Assembly (NCBI RefSeq): GCF_023100945.1
Contig: NZ_CP064689.1
Coordinates: 186,001 to 250,000 of the forward strand
Length of the DNA stretch: 64,000 bases
Reading direction: 5' to 3'
From: Bradyrhizobium sp. 200
GTDB taxonomy: Bacteria > Pseudomonadota > Alphaproteobacteria > Rhizobiales > Xanthobacteraceae
The notes beneath the pieces were generated by a model, which worked only from the letters and a program-made list of their open reading frames with translations, searched no databases and was not told where the DNA came from. The translations under genes and the position numbers were made by a program. Shown in pieces: positions 60,921-64,000 of this stretch (its first letter is position 1; each line of letters begins with the position of its first letter).

Positions 60921-61010
60921 GGAGAGGTGGCAGAGTGGTCGAATGCACCGCACTCGAAATGCGGCATAGGTGCAAGCCTATCGGGGGTTCGAATCCCTCC
61001 CTCTCCGCCA
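60921..61010 (+). tRNA. tRNA-Ser(CGA)
   Basis: A 90-nt class II tRNA. The acceptor stem GGAGAGG/CCTCTCC, D-arm, anticodon stem CGCA/TGCG with loop CTCGAAA (anticodon CGA), a long variable arm and T-arm GGGGGTTCGAATCCCTC are all present, and CCA is encoded. It reads UCG codons. An integrase gene begins 163 bp downstream, so the tRNA 3' end is the likely attachment site of an integrated element. Confidence 0.96.
60981..61010 (+). other. Candidate att site in the 3' end of tRNA-Ser
   Basis: Tyrosine integrases of this type usually recombine in the 3' part of the tRNA gene next to them. The T-arm to CCA segment (60981-61010) is the expected core. The second copy should lie at the far end of the element, outside this window; none was seen within it. 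Confidence 0.45.
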
Positions 61011-61173
61011 CTACACTGTTCTCCTTTGTATCCGACTGTTCGATTCTGCAGGTAAAACAACGAGTAGCGCGACGAAGGCTGTTGCGGCTAGTTCCGCGAT
61101 GTTACCCCCAGTCACCGCGCGACCCGTGGGTTCTAGCCGTGGGTTCGGAGGACGGTTTTCCGAGGGGAAACAC

Positions 61174-62409
61174 ATGGCGGGCAAGCTCAGGCCGCTCGAC
61201 GTCGAACGTGAGACACGACCCGGTAAATATTTCGACGGCGATGGACTCTATCTTGTCGTGAAGGGCGCGACGTCGAGGAATTGGATTTACCGATACCGTA
61301 AGAACGGTAAGGAGCGCTGGCTCGGCCTAGGCTCCCTCAAGGACGTATCGTTGAAAAATGCGCGCATGGCTCGCGACGCTGCGCGTCTTCGAGTCAAAGG
61401 TGATCGCAGCACACCTGGCATCGACGTCGTGCAGGAAAAGCGAGACGCTCGCGAAGACGCGAAAGCTGTAGAGATCAAGGTCACTCTGCCCACGTTCGAG
61501 CAGTGCGCAGAAACCTACATTCGCGAGCATTGGTCGACCTGGAGCAAGAAGCACCGCAATCAATGGCCGTCTTCGCTCAAACGCTACGCTTACCCAATGA
61601 TTGGAAAACTCACGATCCCGGAGATCAAGCCCAGCCACATCTACGAATTGCTCCGGCCGATCTGGGTTGAGAAGCGAGAGACGGCCAATCGTGTTCGCGG
61701 ACGGATCGAAACGATCATCGCGAAAAACGTCGACGTTGACGACACCGATTTTCGAAATCCTGCTGAGCTCACCAAACAGTTGCGCGAGAAGCTTCCAAGG
61801 CGGCCGAAACGCGTCGTGCGTCATCATCCTGCGTTGCCCTACGCCGAAGCACCGCAGTTCATGGCTGATCTATCCGCAGCAACCGGCACCGCGGCTTCCA
61901 TGCTCTGCTTTCTAATTTTCACGGCCTGCCGCACCAACGAAGTGGTGGACGCCCGCTGGTCGGAGATTGATCGACCCTCATCGGCTTGGAGAATTCCTGG
62001 CGAACGCATGAAGATGCATCAGGACCACGTCGTGCCGCTTTCCGACCCCGCACTCGCAATCCTGGACAAGATGCGCGACGCTACCCGCGGCGAATCGATC
62101 TTCCCGAACCCCGATAATGGGATTTTTTCGGAGAACGCGATGCTCGCCGTACTGGACCGCCTCGGCTACGGTCACGTCACGGTGCACGGATTCCGCTCGA
62201 CGTTTGCAACCTGGGCCGAGGAGTGTACGGACTATGCTGACGGCGTCCGCGAGGCAGCGCTTGCGCACAAGTACAAGTCCGAGACCACGGCAGCCTACCA
62301 GCGCGGGCAAAAGCTTGAGAAACGACGCGCCCTTATGAAAGATTGGGCGCAATTTCTGGGAGGGGCGAACGTGATCCGCTTTCGGCGAGGCGACGGATCC
62401 GGAGCTTGA
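61174..62409 (+). CDS. int: Tyrosine integrase, DUF4102 / P4-type
   Basis: A 411-aa integrase. The N-terminal DUF4102 arm-binding domain (residues 1-95) has GKYFDGDGLYLVV, WIYRYRKNGKERWLGLGSL and SLKNARMARDAARL. A SAM-like core-binding domain follows (about 105-200). The catalytic domain shows Arg in FTACRTNEVVDARWSEID, HGFRSTFATWAEE (HXXR) and the C-terminal Tyr in TTAAYQRGQKLEKRRALM. P4-type integrases act at tRNA genes, as here. GAGGGG precedes the ATG. The GC content looks lower than in the chromosome to the left. Confidence 0.93.
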   Translation: MAGKLRPLDVERETRPGKYFDGDGLYLVVKGATSRNWIYRYRKNGKERWLGLGSLKDVSLKNARMARDAARLRVKGDRSTPGIDVVQEKRDAREDAKAVEIKVTLPTFEQCAETYIREHWSTWSKKHRNQWPSSLKRYAYPMIGKLTIPEIKPSHIYELLRPIWVEKRETANRVRGRIETIIAKNVDVDDTDFRNPAELTKQLREKLPRRPKRVVRHHPALPYAEAPQFMADLSAATGTAASMLCFLIFTACRTNEVVDARWSEIDRPSSAWRIPGERMKMHQDHVVPLSDPALAILDKMRDATRGESIFPNPDNGIFSENAMLAVLDRLGYGHVTVHGFRSTFATWAEECTDYADGVREAALAHKYKSETTAAYQRGQKLEKRRALMKDWAQFLGGANVIRFRRGDGSGA

Positions 62410-63093
62410 TCGGGCTTCGTCGCAACGTGCGCAAAATCCAAATGGCCGGTCGGAGATGGGCAGGTTAGCGGACACATTCCAGTCAGGGCAAAGTCGACGC
62501 AAATGGCCAGTATGCGACGGACTCCGGCAATCAACCTAGACTAGATTGGCGCCTGCTGCCATTGGTGGACCGGACATGGTCGAGACACAGCCAATCGACG
62601 CAAACGATCCCAAAGGGTCATTTACCTTGCTCCGCCATTAGCCAAATCCAATGGTGCTCTCTTCGATGGGACACCCAGGACAGTGGTGGTCCAGCGCTCG
62701 CCTGTCTTGACCGGCGTCGCTAGCGTCAACGTGTCTGTCGAAATAATCTCGGCCGCGCGGACTAGCGCCCACGTATTCCGCCATTTGCCTGCGTCGGCGC
62801 GCTCGATCGCTGACGGTCGTCATCACGAATGGACGAGCAGTGGTGGCGCACTCAAATGCTGCGCTCAACTACCGCGCGCGGCGTTCTTCATCACAAACTC
62901 AAGCGACGACGTGCAGCTGCGTGGAAATGCGGCGAACCGTCCGCCGATCGGACGGCCGCTGTCGTGAATTCGGACAATTCACAGTCGAGCGCGCGCGAAA
63001 AACGCTGACGGATGCGCGCTTTCCGGTTGGCATAAGCCTTGCGGAGGCGATGCAACGGCTTGGGACAACGACGACTCTCTTTCAGACGAGGAA
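62410..63093. other. 684-bp region after the integrase with no recognised gene
   Basis: Short open frames exist on both strands (for example 62683-62967), but none has a ribosome site, consistent codon use or a recognisable motif. It may contain decayed mobile-element sequence. The only signal of note is the sigma-54-like promoter at 63028-63042. Confidence 0.5.
63028..63042 (+). promoter_or_regulatory. Candidate sigma-54 (RpoN) promoter
   Basis: TGGCATAAGCCTTGC matches the -24/-12 consensus TGGCAY-N5-TTGC, with GG and GC exactly ten bases apart. The predicted start is about 12 bp downstream, leaving a leader of about 46 nt before the phosphoesterase ATG at 63100. Sigma-54 promoters need an activator, and none is visible in the window. 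Confidence 0.55.
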
Positions 63094-63099
63094 ATGACA

Positions 63100-64000
63100 A
63101 TGTCCACCAATGCTCACGACCAATCCAACGTGCTCTCATGGGTTCATTTTGGCGATTTGCATATCACCCATCGTGACGAGCAGAACTACCAAAACTTCCT
63201 GACGCTCATTGCGCACGCCAATACGAACCTCGCTGCTGGAATCGACTTCGCGGTCCTGCCGGGTGACAACGCCGAGGATGGAACCGAGGAGCAGTTTCTC
63301 CTCGTCAAGCAAGCGATCGAGCGCCTCACCATACCGCTGGAGATCATTCCCGGCGATCACGACGCGAAGACCGGCAGCCTCGACCTCTATCGCCGCTGCT
63401 TGGAGCCCGAGCTTTGGCGCAGCCGTTCGATCAGCTCCTATCGCTGCCTGTTCCTCAATGCCAGGGACAACGGAAGCCAGAAGGGTTTTGGCATTGGCCC
63501 TGCTCAAACTGAGTGGCTCGCAAGCGAGTTGCGCGCCTCCGACGCGAGCGAGCAATGGCCAGTCCTCTTTATGCATACCTATCCGAGCGAGCTCGGAAGC
63601 AGTGCGGCGGCGGTACAGGCGTTGATGCGCAACCATCACGTCATCATGGTCGACATGGGACACACGCACTACAACGAAATCGCCAGTGACGGCCGGACGA
63701 TCTACGCGGCCACACGCTCGACCGGCCAAATCGAAGAAGGGCCGGTCGGCTTCTCCATCGCCAATCTCGACGACGTTGTGGTGAGTTGGAAGTTCAAGCC
63801 GCTCGGTGCCTGGCCGTTCGTCATGGTCACATCGCCGGCGGATCGAGCCTTCATCATCGATACAGACCGACCCGACCAGGTGGTGCGCGGCGTCACCGAG
63901 GTGCGCGCCAAGACCTGGGACGCCCTGGGAGTCGTGTCGGCCGTGTGCCGTATCGATGACGGGCCGGTGTGGCCGATGCGAAGGATCGGGACGAGTGCAG
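63100..64000 (+). CDS. Metallophosphoesterase (calcineurin-like), partial
   Basis: At least 300 residues, cut by the window end. The metal-binding motifs are in order: VHFGDLHITH (D19, H21), LPGDNAED (GD near 55), IPGDHDA (near 84; most relatives have GNHD), MHTYPSE (His near 164) and GHTHYNE (near 190). A beta-rich second domain begins after about 225. It cleaves a phosphomonoester or diester; the substrate is unknown. GAGG lies eight bases before ATG 63100; ATG 63094 is an alternative. It is the first cargo gene seen after the integrase. Confidence 0.85.
   Translation, partial: MSTNAHDQSNVLSWVHFGDLHITHRDEQNYQNFLTLIAHANTNLAAGIDFAVLPGDNAEDGTEEQFLLVKQAIERLTIPLEIIPGDHDAKTGSLDLYRRCLEPELWRSRSISSYRCLFLNARDNGSQKGFGIGPAQTEWLASELRASDASEQWPVLFMHTYPSELGSSAAAVQALMRNHHVIMVDMGHTHYNEIASDGRTIYAATRSTGQIEEGPVGFSIANLDDVVVSWKFKPLGAWPFVMVTSPADRAFIIDTDRPDQVVRGVTEVRAKTWDALGVVSAVCRIDDGPVWPMRRIGTSA

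Noticed and set aside
62683..62967. 94-codon frame in the gap after the integrase
   Set aside because: No ribosome site, mixed codon use and no recognisable sequence; left as unassigned DNA.

Overview
The window is high-GC alphaproteobacterial chromosome and most resembles Bradyrhizobium or a close Nitrobacteraceae relative. The grounds are the F1-only atpHAGDC operon, the mdh / sucCDAB-lpdA cluster, the ccmABCDG block, a ROSE-type RNA thermometer before a small heat-shock gene, and the many interspersed palindromic repeats between genes. These assignments come from reading the sequence; no database search was run.

Layout. 1-4.5 kb: the 3' end of ftsY, yciB, a small secreted helix-hairpin-helix protein and the cytochrome c maturation block ccmABCDG (minus strand, including a 59-aa ccmD). 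4.7-10.9 kb: acnA, a secreted DUF1223 protein, a candidate minus-strand small RNA, DUF2794, a GNAT acetyltransferase and a Bax-inhibitor-1-like membrane protein. 11.2-15.9 kb: an ABC permease/ATPase pair divergent from a GDSL esterase (the ybbP-ybbA/tesA arrangement), then thpR. 15.9-17.3 kb: a complete IS3-family element inserted inside a chromosomal palindromic repeat. 17.5-29.3 kb: zapE, mdh, then the succinyl-CoA synthetase / 2-oxoglutarate dehydrogenase cluster sucC-(DUF1579)-sucD-sucA-sucB-(SDR)-lpdA. 29.5-36 kb: a membrane protein, DUF4337, xerC divergent from priA, a frameshifted FMN-type flavoprotein, and rlpA. 36-41.4 kb: atpHAGDC. 41.4-44.3 kb: two Hsp20 genes with a ROSE thermometer and a 19-bp tandem repeat, then two adjacent Nudix/RppH-like genes. 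44.3-58.2 kb: a long minus-strand housekeeping run (YibQ-like, ctpA, envC, rlmH, rsfS, nadD, proA, proB, obgE, rpmA, rplU) with accessory genes between them (two GNATs, MaoC, a DMT transporter). 58.6-60.8 kb: a ROK-type protein with permuted motif order and an alpha/beta hydrolase. 60.9 kb to the end: tRNA-Ser(CGA), a tyrosine integrase next to it, and a metallophosphoesterase that runs off the window. This last part looks like the left end of an integrative element.

Much of the window is central metabolism: acnA, mdh and the suc/lpd cluster cover several TCA steps, and the F1 ATPase and c-type cytochrome maturation serve respiration. Less ordinary observations are the permuted ROK protein, the candidate small RNA with two exclusive folds, the IS that splits a palindromic repeat and carries a T7 slippery site and a 40-bp perfect palindrome, a DUF1579 gene lodged between sucC and sucD, and a sigma-54-like promoter upstream of the island phosphoesterase.
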